From Botryococcus braunii (taxonomy: Eukaryota > Chlorophyta > Trebouxiophyceae), in contig KV908600.1 of NCBI GenBank assembly GCA_002005505.1, forward strand, positions 1-10,000: a stretch of 10,000 bases of DNA. Reading direction: 5' to 3'. Shown here piece by piece: positions 1 to 7,396 of this stretch. Below the pieces are notes generated by a model. It saw nothing but the letters and a program-made list of their open reading frames with translations. It was not told the DNA's origin and did no database searches. Position 1 is the stretch's first letter, and each line of letters opens with the position of its first letter. The translations under genes and the position numbers were made by a program.

Positions 1-136
1 ATACCCGTCACCATGTAGAGGTATATACACGTTGCACCGCACATAAACATATTTCGACTGAACCTATATAATGTGCCGGGACATTTTCAAAAGGGACACG
101 CTACCATATATAGCATGATACCATCTCGACTTCAAA

Positions 137-599
<463 letters not shown>

Positions 600-723
600 C
601 ATTTTGCAATAACAAAACGCAGCACAGGCATGTTGAACAATCCGAGCAAACCTCCATGCAATAGCATGTGGGTCATGCCTATGAAGCCCTGCATATATAT
701 CCCAAGTACTGTATTAGTATATA

Positions 724-761
724 GCAACAATTTATAATTAAGAGTGAAGCAACAATTTATA
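724..761 (+). repeat. 13-bp direct repeat, two copies
   Basis: GCAACAATTTATA is present at 724–736 and 749–761, identical in both, with starts 25 bp apart. The sequence between the copies is AT-rich. No function is inferred. Confidence 0.8.
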
Positions 762-896
762 TGAGACCTCTGGAAGAAAGTGTGAAGTGTGCTCCAGCCG
801 ATCTTCCTAAATCTTAAAGAAGAAGGAAGAATCTACAGATCTTGGGACTGTGTACCAGAGCCCTACAAAGTACTCCAAATGTTGTGGTAAAGTGGT

Positions 897-929
897 GGCT
901 CACCTTCTGGTACACTAGCCTCAAGCGAG
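897..929 (+). repeat. Dispersed motif, copy 1 (partner at 7095–7136)
   Basis: GGCTCACCTT at 897–906 is followed 13 bases later by CTCAAGCGAG at 920–929. The same two ten-base words occur in the same order and strand at 7095–7104 and 7127–7136, with a 22-base gap. The second word forms a small hairpin with loop AAGC at both sites. GGTACGAGAC, which follows directly, resembles a tRNA-type B box with one mismatch, so a decayed tRNA-derived SINE is possible but unproven. Confidence 0.4.
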
Positions 930-1372
930 GTACGAGACTTTAATGCTTCGTTCCATTCCTTCTTCATTCCAACGGTCATTTTCCTGCACGTGCCGGCCTG
1001 TTGAAATCAATATCTGAACTCAGCAAGCCCGAGCCAAGTCAGCAACTCGTCAATTTCGAAACGGCTGCATATAGTCATAATCGGCCTTCGCTCCCATTCT
1101 AGCTCCATCCCAGCTGTCCACGCAGCAGCGCCATCTACTTGCGCAGGTCTGATGGAACTGCCAAGCAATCGTGGTTACCGTAAGTAACTTCCGGTGGACA
1201 TCCGGGGCGTGCCGTATCCCAGGCAAGCCTGTGTTCCTCGATGCTGACTGGTACGCACGTGCCCATAGACGGCGGCTTCCTGATTATTGAGGGGACAAGT
1301 TCGACCGTTTTGTCATCATTAGTGAGTGTCCGGCAGCCTCTGCCTGATTGCTCCGGCTCAATCTCCGCTCGC

Positions 1373-1378
1373 TATAAA
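1373..1378 (+). promoter_or_regulatory. TATA-like element, candidate core promoter
   Basis: TATAAA lies within GCTATAAATTAC, just downstream of a CT-rich stretch. It is about 970 bp upstream of the first plausible ATG (2343) of the candidate gene, so it could serve a long 5′ leader or an upstream untranslated exon. A six-base match occurs often by chance, so this is a weak call. Confidence 0.15.
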
Positions 1379-1632
1379 TTACAATCCAACGGATCATGGG
1401 GTTAGGTAACTTCAAAGTCTCACCATATTTGAAATAAGTCGAATGTGCGAGACACCAACCACAACCATCCTATAACATATCGAGAAGCCACTTCTGTTTA
1501 ACAGAAAGACTTGTCTTTTCAAAGGCACCAGTTTGTCGTGCTGCAGTGCAAGGAGAGAAAATGCAGCATGGGGGCCGGTCGGTTGCTACTACCTCCGGTC
1601 CATCAGCAGTAATATAATTTATTGATTTATTC

Positions 1633-2342
1633 TTGACCTGCTTGTGTGGTGTTTATTGTCACGTCAGCCTGGAGCGATGGAGGGAAGGGGACAATTGTGT
1701 CCCTGGTCTGCATAGGCGGCCTCCGACGCTCCGACCACGGATACGTCGCACTTGCCTTTATCTAAAGCATGCTTCCATACGAGCAGGACATTCAAACTGT
1801 GCTGAATGTCAGCATGAACCATTTGGTGCGGTTTCCCCCCTGCTACTACTAGAGGACCGTGGCTGATTGGTGGATCTCCAGTCGCACACAGCCATCACAA
1901 GCAAAGCCCACAACTGCAAAATGTGTTTCAAATATCAGAAATCCAGTTCCTCTCAATCAATAAGAGGTTCCCTTTATGCTGCTTGAACCCCTGAAGGATT
2001 CCTCGGATTTGCGTAGAAGTCCACGTTCAAATGCATCGGAACGCATGTCAAGGTAGTAAGCTTGTGGCTTGAGAAGTGATTGTAGATAAAAATTTGAAAC
2101 GTCGCTTCATAACTCCTGCAAGTTTCCGTGCAACCACCTCATCGACAGTTGATTGAGTATGTCCTAACGTCCCGCGCTACACTTTGCCTTCAACTTCTGC
2201 GAGCCAGAGAAGTTTGATCTGTGGCGCACAGGATTCCAATGCAAAATTCGAATTAGGGTTACCTTGCCCGACGGCTTCGCAGAGGCGAGAGCCCTGCCTA
2301 TCGGACTTGTTGCGACCACCGGGGCAAGGACTTCATGCGTCA
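1633..2342. other. Probable upstream or intronic DNA, no supported gene
   Basis: A frame of 77 codons is open at 1633–1866, but it has no ATG at its start, its composition is not distinctive, and it ends in TGA without a nearby donor that would extend it. The frame entering the 2343–2533 segment is open from about 2184, so a non-ATG upstream part of that exon may lie here, for example after the AG at 2279–2280 (CTTCGCAG). Confidence 0.4.
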
Positions 2343-2533
2343 ATGGCAGAACTTCACCAGCTCGCAGAGGCGATGGGCTGCACCACAGATTGTGTTCTGA
2401 GCCACTCGCTCAACAGCAGAGCAATTCAGGCTTTGGAGTCAGCCTCAGATCCATCCTTGTTGAGGGGAGCGTGCACAGCAGCAGACACTAAGCCAGGGGA
2501 TGCACGAGAAGAGGAGCCATTGCATCGTGACAG
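2343..2533 (+). CDS. Candidate first coding exon of the zipper-protein gene
   Basis: The segment runs from the ATG at 2343 to a strong donor, CAG|GTGAGC, at 2533/2534. It gives about 63 codons beginning MAELHQLAEAMG, with an acidic C-terminal end (DAREEEPLHRD). The composition is protein-like (helical, Leu/Ala/Ser-rich), but I recognise no family. The exon ends with two bases of a codon. A segment beginning at 3055, after CAACAG, continues in the correct phase through an ATG-containing frame. The frame is also open upstream to about 2184, so translation may begin in an earlier exon, and the context of the 2343 ATG is weak. Gene status is inferred from the donor site, composition and phase only. 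Confidence 0.35.
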
Positions 2534-3054
2534 GTGAGCGCCGCCTCTAAAATCCCCGGGCGGGGGGGGGGGGCGGGGGGATAGCCATCAAGACTGTCGG
2601 TCTCTATGTCTCTGACAGAATATCCACATAAGTACTGTCCAGCTTGTCCATTCTGAGGTTCCAAAAGCCAGTCCGGGATAATCAGAGAGGATCCTGTCTG
2701 ATTATTTCGGAATAAAATCAGTCATTCACGTCCGAGCCCGCCTATGTGAGCATATTGCTCCTTTGTGGAAGTTAGGCACAACCTTGGGTTTCAACGTGTG
2801 TTGAGCTGCCCATCAAGGGCCATACTGTGCAATGTTTGTGTCCACAAATTTTGAGTCCAAAATTCGAGTCTGCAGTTCAGGGTAGGGTCCTAAAGACACT
2901 GATTTTAAAGAGGTGTTACTTATACATCCCCCAGAAGCAGAATGTCCCAAGGGGGAAGAGGGGATCTGCATTCGTGTCGCTCCCATTGAAAAGACCTGTG
3001 CATCCAAGTTTAATGTTCCCCAAACCCTGCACCCCACCCTGGCAATTGCAACAG
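2534..3054 (+). other. Probable intron or non-coding spacer
   Basis: The stretch lies between a GTGAGC donor and a CAACAG acceptor. It contains a G-rich block at 2558–2580 (G runs broken by single C bases) that could form a G-quadruplex, an AATAAA at 2711–2716, and short open frames on both strands near 2813–3114 that overlap each other and look like chance. No conserved domain is recognisable in any frame. Confidence 0.35.
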
Positions 3055-3373
<319 letters not shown>

Positions 3374-3513
3374 AGCATGTTCACCACTACTTGTGAACAC
3401 CACCTCCACCTCCTTGGCATGACCACTCCACTAGCTCATGACTCAATCGCTTTGGGGGACTGGCTCCTTCACGGCAGTTCAGTTGAGATGCCCTCAAATC
3501 GTGATTGCTGCAG

Positions 3514-3772
3514 GACCCTCACACCCACGAGGCAGATGGGGTCCGGGAGAAAGAGGGACCTCCTTGATGTGGAAACGCCCTTCTCATCCGATGTGGCGCA
3601 ATTACAGTCCGATGTGGCTCAATTACAGTCCGATGTGGCGCAATTACAGTCCGAGAACCAGGCCCTCAGACGACAGCTGGCGCATGCCCTCCAGGAGAAG
3701 AGCAACCTGAGCGGGATGGTGGACAAGCTGCAGCTTGAGATCCGACGCTTGAGTGCCGGATCAATTGGGGAG
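3514..3772 (+). CDS. Leucine-zipper coiled-coil exon
   Basis: The segment follows GCTGCAG and is open in one frame. After a basic patch (GSGRKRD) it encodes 54 residues of coiled coil at 3590–3751. Heptad cores read V..L, V..L, V..L, N..L, L..A, K..L, V..L, I..L, so every d position but one is Leu. An Asn and a Lys at a positions are typical of parallel dimeric zippers such as bZIP or bHLH-zip. The first three heptads (DVAQLQS) are identical at protein level. No canonical bZIP basic region (N-x7-R/K) directly precedes the zipper in this frame, so a transcription factor cannot be claimed. The likely donor is GAG|GTGGGC at 3772/3773. Without splicing the frame stops at 3821–3823. The inferred role is dimerisation or a protein partner interaction. 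Confidence 0.55.
3590..3652 (+). repeat. 21-bp in-frame tandem repeat (three heptads)
   Basis: GATGTGGCGCAATTACAGTC plus C is repeated three times with no gaps (3590–3610, 3611–3631, 3632–3652). The only difference is a silent GCG to GCT Ala change in the middle copy. The unit length equals one coiled-coil heptad, so each copy adds a turn without shifting the a/d register. Confidence 0.95.
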
Positions 3773-4053
3773 GTGGGCCGCACTTTCTGCCCCGATCCTG
3801 ATTCAACAATAGGGATTCTGTAGGAGGAAGCTTCCTCTTAAGAAAGGGAACCCCCCCCCCTTTGGAATTGGGTGAAAAAAACAAAAAACTGCGAGTGGGG
3901 GGGGGGGGGATAAAACAATGGACAATGATTCATGTCAAGGGGGGGCGGTGAATGTGAACGTGCGGGGCATGAAAATGGAGGACGTGGAAGAGCAAGAGTA
4001 GGAGGCTGTCCATACTAGCGTGTGTAACAAACAAACTTTCTCGACGTCCGCAG
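3773..4053 (+). other. Probable intron with C10 and G13 runs
   Basis: The stretch is bounded by a GTGGGC donor and a CCGCAG acceptor (4048–4053) with a modest pyrimidine tract (CTTTCTCGACGTCCGCAG). It contains a perfect 14-bp palindrome centred on AAGCTT (3824–3837), a C10 run (3851–3860) and a G13 run (3897–3909). Short open frames on the minus strand through here are not credible genes. Confidence 0.35.
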
Positions 4054-4158
4054 TTCAAAAAACGACTGCAGGCTGTTTTTACGAACACAAAGTCCAGTGT
4101 TTGTAATTGCTCGAGATGTTTGTCATTGCCGGAACGCTGGTGCGGACAGTCTCTCAAG
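4054..4158 (+). CDS. Candidate internal exon, reading frame ambiguous
   Basis: The segment lies between an acceptor at CCGCAG (4053) or GACTGCAG (4071) and a strong donor, AAG|GTGAGG, at 4158/4159. Two frames are open. One reads FKKRLQAVFTNTKSS and then a Cys-rich CNCSRC stretch, ends in phase 0, and joins the zipper exon at 3772 directly. The other reads LFLRTQSPVFVIARDVCHC and ends with two spare bases. It would need the zipper exon to end at a weak GT at 3820. The first has the better junction upstream; the second gives a better-looking continuation downstream. No family is recognised. Confidence 0.33.
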
Positions 4159-4170
4159 GTGAGGGTGTGG

Positions 4171-4260
4171 AGGAGCGGGAGTGGAGTGCAGGAAGAATGC
4201 AGAGAGAGCCGTGAGAGGAGTGGGAGTGGAGTGCAGGAAGAATGCAGAGAGAGCCGTGAG
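4171..4260 (+). repeat. 45-bp tandem duplication
   Basis: Two head-to-tail copies (4171–4215 and 4216–4260) differ by a single C/T change. Both are purine-rich with GTGCAGGAAGAATGCAGAGA at the core. They lie in the proposed short intron 4159–4321. If that stretch were exonic, the unit is a multiple of three and would add 15 codons per copy, but every frame through both copies meets a stop at or before 4264–4318. Confidence 0.95.
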
Positions 4261-4319
4261 AGTTGACAAGTGTGAGGAGCTTGCGGAGGAGGAATGTGAG
4301 GAGAGTGAAGGAGCGTGAG

Positions 4320-4387
4320 AGTGGAGGAGCATGGGGACATTGGGGAACCTGTACAGAGATACTGGCAGCGCATCGAATTACCTGCAG
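4320..4387 (+). CDS. Candidate short internal exon with consensus donor
   Basis: The 3′ boundary CTGCAG|GTGAGT at 4387/4388 is the best donor in the window. The 5′ boundary is weak, because the AGs at 4313, 4319 and 4321 lie in purine-rich DNA without a pyrimidine tract. One frame reads VEEHGDIGEPVQRYWQRIEL and ends with one spare base, which completes a Gly codon with the exon at 4700. Another frame reads MGTLGNLYRDTGSASNYLQ and ends in phase 0, which also joins 4700. The first looks more like ordinary protein, the second fits the upstream phase. The segment gives about 22 residues with no recognised domain. Confidence 0.38.
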
Positions 4388-4470
4388 GTGAGTAGGACCT
4401 TGAAGGGGTGGGGAATGAGGCTTGGGATGGGTTGTTGCATGCAAAGTGGGGGAACCCCCCTAAGTTCTCG

Positions 4471-4568
<98 letters not shown>

Positions 4569-4583
4569 GCTCGCAGGCGCGTG

Positions 4584-4622
<39 letters not shown>

Positions 4623-4625
4623 CCA

Positions 4626-4664
<39 letters not shown>

Positions 4665-4699
4665 CTTCCTTGCACCTGCACTAGGCAATATATCCACAG
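4388..4699 (+). other. Probable intron carrying a CT/CA microsatellite
   Basis: The boundaries are GTGAGT at the 5′ end and CCACAG at 4694–4699. About 190 of its 312 bases are a compound CT and CA repeat lying just upstream of the acceptor, so the microsatellite supplies an extreme polypyrimidine tract followed by a CA run. The coding strand is consistent with a + transcript. Confidence 0.45.
4475..4663 (+). repeat. Compound (CT)n–(GCGC)–(CA)n microsatellite
   Basis: CT repeats run from 4475 to 4568, with one CC slip at 4550–4551. A short GC-rich bridge (GCGCGTGCGCGCGC, about 4576–4589) follows, then CA repeats from 4590 to 4663 interrupted by CCCC at 4620–4624 and ATA near 4631. From about 4576 onward the tract is nearly continuous alternating purine–pyrimidine, a strong Z-DNA candidate. 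Confidence 0.97.
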
Positions 4700-4821
4700 G
4701 CTACAGGCATCTGGCCACACTGGCACGCCAACAGACGACCTCCGACACTTGGGAGGTGCAGCAGCACTTCCCCTCTGCACACATGCAGAGGCGGGTTTCC
4801 TCATCAAGCACAAAGCAGAAG
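4700..4821 (+). CDS. Candidate internal exon, Gln/Ser/Thr-rich
   Basis: The segment lies between CCACAG|GC and a moderate donor, AAG|GTTTGA, at 4821/4822. In the preferred frame it encodes 40 residues beginning YRHLATLARQQTTSDTWEVQ and ending RRVSSSSTKQK, with phase 0 at its end. This joins either the codon after CAG at 5017 or, from the alternative frame (ATGIWPHWHANRRPP…), the AG at 5003 with phase 2. The composition is hydrophilic and low in structure signals, like a disordered linker of a nuclear protein. No family is recognised. Confidence 0.4.
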
Positions 4822-5003
4822 GTTTGATGGGGGGGAGGGGCTCGGGGGCAGAGAGGGGGACTGTCAGATCTAACCGGTGTCTTGGGGGCCCCCGGCGGGT
4901 GGGCAAAACAGTGAGATAAAGACAAGAGAACAGGCAGACTTGAGAAGACCCACATGGGCGAGCAGGCGCGTCTAGGAGTAGGGAGGGGCCATCAATCTTC
5001 CAG
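4822..5003 (+). other. Probable intron
   Basis: The stretch runs from GTTTGA to the acceptor ATCTTCCAG ending at 5003 (alternative AATCAG ending at 5016). It is G-rich, with several GGGG runs between 4829 and 4900 that may form quadruplexes. Frames through it stay open for some length, so retention or an alternative boundary cannot be excluded. Confidence 0.35.
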
Positions 5004-5320
5004 TGCGGGTAATCAGCGATGGATACTAAGCGGGAGGGGGGAGGTCCAGTCCCTCCCGGGAGACCGGTCGTACAGCCGGAGGTCCTCCTTCGGGGAGGAG
5101 GAGGTCCTTGAGAAGGTGCAAACCTTTGATGGTGCGGACTTGTCGTGGGCCATGCCGCCAACCCCGACGTCCGGCCCCGACTCCGCTCCCAAAGATGACA
5201 TGCTGGGCCTTTCCCTGGGCACCCCCGCCCAACCACTTCCCAAGCGGCCCTTCAACTACCGTTCCAGTCTCCCCAACCAGTTCTTCTACTGGGAGTGGCC
5301 GACCCACAGCTCCGTCGCCG
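5004..5320 (+). CDS. Candidate exon: Ser/Pro-rich region of the zipper protein
   Basis: About 105 codons are open from the TTCCAG acceptor to a donor, CCG|GTGATC, at 5320/5321. The segment has strong coding-like composition. A basic, phosphorylation-type patch (DRSYSRRSSFGEEEVLEKVQ) is followed by FDGADLSWAMPPTPTSGPDS, a Leu/Gly segment and a distinctive aromatic stretch, KRPFNYRSSLPNQFFYWEW. Codon third positions are strongly G/C, unlike the flanks. The RRSS and TP/SP motifs suggest kinase-regulated disorder. No domain family is recognised. The frame runs on into poly-C and CT/CA repeats, which are taken to be intronic. The exon ends with one spare base, matching the phase needed at 5687. 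Confidence 0.5.
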
Positions 5321-5412
5321 GTGATCCTCTCCCTCTTGTCTCCCCCCCCCCCCCCCCGTCTGTGCACACAAATCCCACACTGTCCTCTCCCCCCCCTCTG
5401 CCCCCCCCCGCC

Positions 5413-5430
5413 CTCTCTCTCTCTCTCACA

Positions 5431-5482
<52 letters not shown>

Positions 5483-5488
5483 CACACA
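5413..5488 (+). repeat. (CT)n–(CA)n microsatellite
   Basis: CT repeats (5413–5427) pass directly into CA repeats (5427–5488), interrupted by a GA near 5431 and a G near 5476. The order and strand are the same as in the compound repeat at 4475–4663. Confidence 0.97.
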
Positions 5489-5571
5489 GTGTCTAAAGGA
5501 AAGAGTTTTGCGCGCTTGTGTGTCTTTGCGTCTGCTGGTGTATGCATGTGTCTGTGTCTGTGTTTTTGTGG

Positions 5572-5578
<7 letters not shown>

Positions 5579-5664
<86 letters not shown>
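5579..5664 (+). repeat. (TG)43 microsatellite
   Basis: The TG run is pure from about 5579 to 5664. It is preceded from about 5515 by a degenerate TG-rich lead-in (TCTG, TTTG and GGTG words), the usual look of a decayed repeat edge. It is followed by GCACGTGC, an 8-bp palindrome. Confidence 0.97.
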
Positions 5665-5665
<1 letters not shown>

Positions 5666-5686
5666 ACGTGCTCGAGTGTGTGTGAG

Positions 5687-5950
5687 AGTTTCTGACCTGC
5701 CTTGCAACTTCGTTGTTCATGGGCCGATGGAATCCATTTTGCATGCTTCAACCCCCAAACTGCCCCACGTTCTGTACCTTGTGGGAGTGCTTTCCTCCTG
5801 CTGGTATCGCATCACGAGGGGTCAACGTTCCGAAGCAGGCAAGCAACTTCTGTTTGCGGGGGATCCACACAGAGTCGCCACCAGCAAAGGGGCCGTCCGG
5901 GAAGGCAGCCAAGAAGCTGAAACGGGTGACCTCATTTGGAGGCATGTGAG
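5687..5950 (+). CDS. Candidate terminal exon with basic C-terminus
   Basis: The frame is open from 5687 and stops at TGA 5948–5950. It encodes MGRWNPFCMLQPPNCPTFCT, a Cys/Pro/Trp-rich part, then a basic tail (SPPAKGPSGKAAKKLKRVTS followed by FGGM and the stop). KKLKR is a plausible nuclear localisation signal. The other two frames are also open for part of this stretch (to 5918–5920 and 5970–5972). I prefer this one for its Lys-rich tail and for phase agreement with 5320. The acceptor is uncertain and no family is recognised. TATATAAT lies 16 bp past the stop; no AATAAA is seen downstream. Confidence 0.38.
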
Positions 5951-6116
5951 GTGCCATCGTGCCGCTATATAATCGGGATATTGGAGTCAATGAGCCCCTT
6001 TTGCACACGTTAGAGAGCCCCTTCACAGCGGCTTATTGGGGGGGGGGGGGGGGGCTTCCCAGTCTGGAGGGAAGTCGCCTACCGGAAGTACCTACAGGGC
6101 CTTCCTAAGAGCATCT
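5951..6116. other. Gene-free stretch with a G17 run
   Basis: This is the probable 3′ flank of the candidate gene. It contains a run of 17 G (6038–6054) and, at 6060–6096, a partial copy of the repeat family that follows (GGAGGGAAGTCGCC, then ACCGGAAGTACCT). I see no coding segment. Confidence 0.5.
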
Positions 6117-6405
6117 CCTCACTCAGCAGGGGGATGGGGGGGGCATACATGGGAAGTACCTTTCAAAACGATGGAAGTAGCTGTTCAGCAAGTTTTGCTG
6201 GACAGACATTGCGGGTTTCTTGTCGAAGTCGAGGCTTACTGTTTCCTCACTCATAGGGAGGGAGACAGTCACCGGAAGTACTGTCAAAAGACTGGGGGTT
6301 TGCCGGTCATGATTGCCGTTTCCGTTCATGATTCCCATACTGCCTTTGATCAATAAGCTCCGTTGGACAGACTTTTGGGGGTTCCTTGTCAACTTTCGAG
6401 CTCAC
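6117..6405 (+). repeat. Diverged tandem duplication, units of about 128 and 160 bp
   Basis: The unit starting at 6117 (CCTCACTCA, G-rich run, GGGAAGTACCTTTCAAAA, then TGGACAGAC, a G/T-rich stretch, and CTTGTCGAAGTCGAGGCTTA) is repeated from 6245 (CCTCACTCA, G-rich, CCGGAAGTACTGTCAAAA, then TGGACAGAC at 6364, a G/T-rich stretch, and CTTGTCAACTTTCGAGCTCA). The order of landmarks is the same, with an insertion of about 30 bp in the second unit. The end of the second unit is the first copy of the 27-bp satellite. Short open frames on both strands here lack coding features. Confidence 0.65.
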
Positions 6406-6736
6406 TTAAGTGATGTCAACTTTCCAGCTCAGTTAAGTGATGTGAACTTCGAGCTCAGATAAGTGATGTCAACTTTCGAGCTCACTTAAGTGATGTCAAC
6501 TTTCGAGCTCAGTTAAGTGATGTCAACTTTCGAGCTCAGTTAAGTGATGTCAACTTTCGAGCTCACTTAAGTGATGTCATCTTTTGAGCTCAGTTAAGTG
6601 ATGTCAACGTTCGGCGCACTCAAGTGATGTCAACTTTCGAGCTCAGTTAAGTGATGTCAACTTTTGAGCTCAGTTAAGTGATGTCAACTTTCGAGCTCAG
6701 TTAAGTGATGTCAACTTTCGAGCTCACTTGACTGAA
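6388..6736 (+). repeat. 27-bp minisatellite, 13 copies
   Basis: The unit GTCAACTTTCGAGCTCAGTT plus AAGTGAT is repeated 13 times without spacers. Copies 3 and 9 are 26 bp; the rest are 27 bp. Each unit contains the palindrome GAGCTC. Copies with CACTTAAGTG instead of CAGTTAAGTG contain a second, 10-bp palindrome. Nearly every junction reads TGATGTCA, one base from the bZIP-type site TGACGTCA. Identical repeats with no unique spacers rule out a CRISPR array. Confidence 0.97.
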
Positions 6737-7094
6737 GTTGTGGTGTTTTCCATGGGGGATGCGAACTATCAAAAGAGGCCTGCCATCTTGCATGCACATG
6801 GCATGGCCTGGCCTCTATCTTCGTGGCCCGGGAGGACTGCAGCCTTATCCTTAAGTTAGTTATAGCGTCTCTGCAGCCCGCAGCTTGATGACTCTATAGG
6901 TAGCGCCGAGCGATTCTGCTGGGAGGCGCTTGCTTTTTTTCTTGTGTTGCAATCTTCTTCTTTTGTTTTATTCCTTGTATTTGTTTCCGGACAAAAGGCT
7001 TATCGTCGGCCAGACGTCTGAGCCTTTCTTGGGGAGGATTTCATTTGTGGGCCTGCATTTTGGTTTCACAAGGACTGTGTCTTTAGGGCGTCCA
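6737..7094. other. Gene-free stretch with a hairpin and T-rich tract
   Basis: No coding segment is seen. The stretch holds an imperfect hairpin at 6774–6816, with arms AGAGGCCTGCCAT and ATGGCATGGCCTGGCCTCT around a short loop. A T-rich pyrimidine tract lies at about 6928–6985. Its last 20 bp lead into the dispersed motif pair at 7095. Confidence 0.5.
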
Positions 7095-7136
7095 GGCTCA
7101 CCTTGCTAGAGCGTGAGCGTCCTGGTCTCAAGCGAG
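7095..7136 (+). repeat. Dispersed motif, copy 2 (partner at 897–929)
   Basis: GGCTCACCTT (7095–7104) and CTCAAGCGAG (7127–7136) repeat the two words seen at 897–929 in the same order. GGCTCACCTTGCTAGAGCG resembles a tRNA D-arm and A box. The downstream sequence does not fold into a cloverleaf, so a tRNA gene is not called. A tRNA-derived SINE remnant would explain two dispersed copies. Confidence 0.4.
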
Positions 7137-7146
7137 ACTAGGACGC
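7117..7146 (+). other. 13-bp stem, AAGC tetraloop hairpin
   Basis: GCGTCCTGGTCTC (7117–7129) pairs with GAGACTAGGACGC (7134–7146) around the loop AAGC. Twelve Watson–Crick pairs and one G·U pair make a continuous 13-bp stem. No T run follows, so this is not a bacterial-type terminator. It may be part of a structured RNA or a repeat fragment. Confidence 0.75.
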
Positions 7147-7161
7147 ACGGGGTCTCACGTC

Positions 7162-7259
7162 GGGAGGGACTGACGTTCTGCTCTTGCCGGCTCATTTTGG
7201 TTCAACCCCAGTAGGGAGGGAGTGTCTGCTCTTGCCAGGTACTTCTGGTTCAAGCCCCA
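7162..7259 (+). repeat. 46–49-bp tandem pair with tRNA-type B-box matches
   Basis: Copy 1 (7162–7210) and copy 2 (7214–7259) share GGGAGGG, then TCTGCTCTTGCC, then GGTTCAAnCCCCA, with a small deletion in copy 2. GGTTCAACCCC (7199–7209) and GGTTCAAGCCC (7247–7257) both match the RNA polymerase III B-box consensus GGTTCRANNCC. An A-box-like sequence lies near 7094–7112, about 100 bp upstream of the first B box. That is wider than usual for a SINE. Confidence 0.6.
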
Positions 7260-7396
7260 CGGGATATTTATCTTTTGTCCCTGCGCTTAGCCCTTGTAGC
7301 ATTACAAGGTCTACCCCCTGGCAAGGTGGTCTATGCACACGATGACACCGTATATACTTATATGTCTGCAAAGCGTCAGTGTCTATATCTAGCCTT

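Larger units (their letters stand above)
600..1632. other. Intergenic stretch, no gene seen
   Basis: No open frame of convincing length or composition is present on either strand. Two small things are visible. A 13-bp direct repeat, GCAACAATTTATA, occurs at 724–736 and 749–761. A motif pair at 897–929 (GGCTCACCTT, then CTCAAGCGAG) recurs near 7095–7136. The composition is mixed, with no microsatellite. Confidence 0.55.
5321..5686 (+). other. Probable intron with C16, CT, CA and TG tracts
   Basis: The stretch begins at GTGATC and contains C16 (5342–5357), CT repeats (5413–5427), CA repeats (5427–5488) and TG repeats (5579–5664). The CA and TG arms are complementary, so a transcript could fold into a long CA/UG hairpin with a loop of about 90 nt. 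The proposed acceptor (GTGAG, ending at 5686) is poor, so the 3′ boundary may lie elsewhere, for example CGAAGCAG near 5839. Confidence 0.4.

Noticed and set aside
3514..3772. Complete bZIP transcription factor
   Set aside because: The zipper is clear, but no basic region with the N-x7-R/K pattern lies directly before it in the same frame.
4102..4134. CXC (tesmin/TSO1-like) zinc-binding domain
   Set aside because: CNCSRCLSL looks similar at first, but the cysteine spacing differs from C-x-C-x4-C-x3-Y-C and the rest of the domain is missing.
3930..5751. Long minus-strand frames with Cys-Val, Thr-His and Pro-rich stretches
   Set aside because: They are carried by the CA, CT and TG microsatellites. 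The unique parts show no coding signal, and the splice-site pattern supports the + strand.
6388..6736. CRISPR array
   Set aside because: The 27-bp units are directly contiguous with no unique spacers, there are no cas genes, and the DNA appears eukaryotic.
7090..7170. tRNA gene
   Set aside because: A D-arm-like sequence is present, but there is no anticodon arm of proper size, no T arm at the right distance and no acceptor stem.
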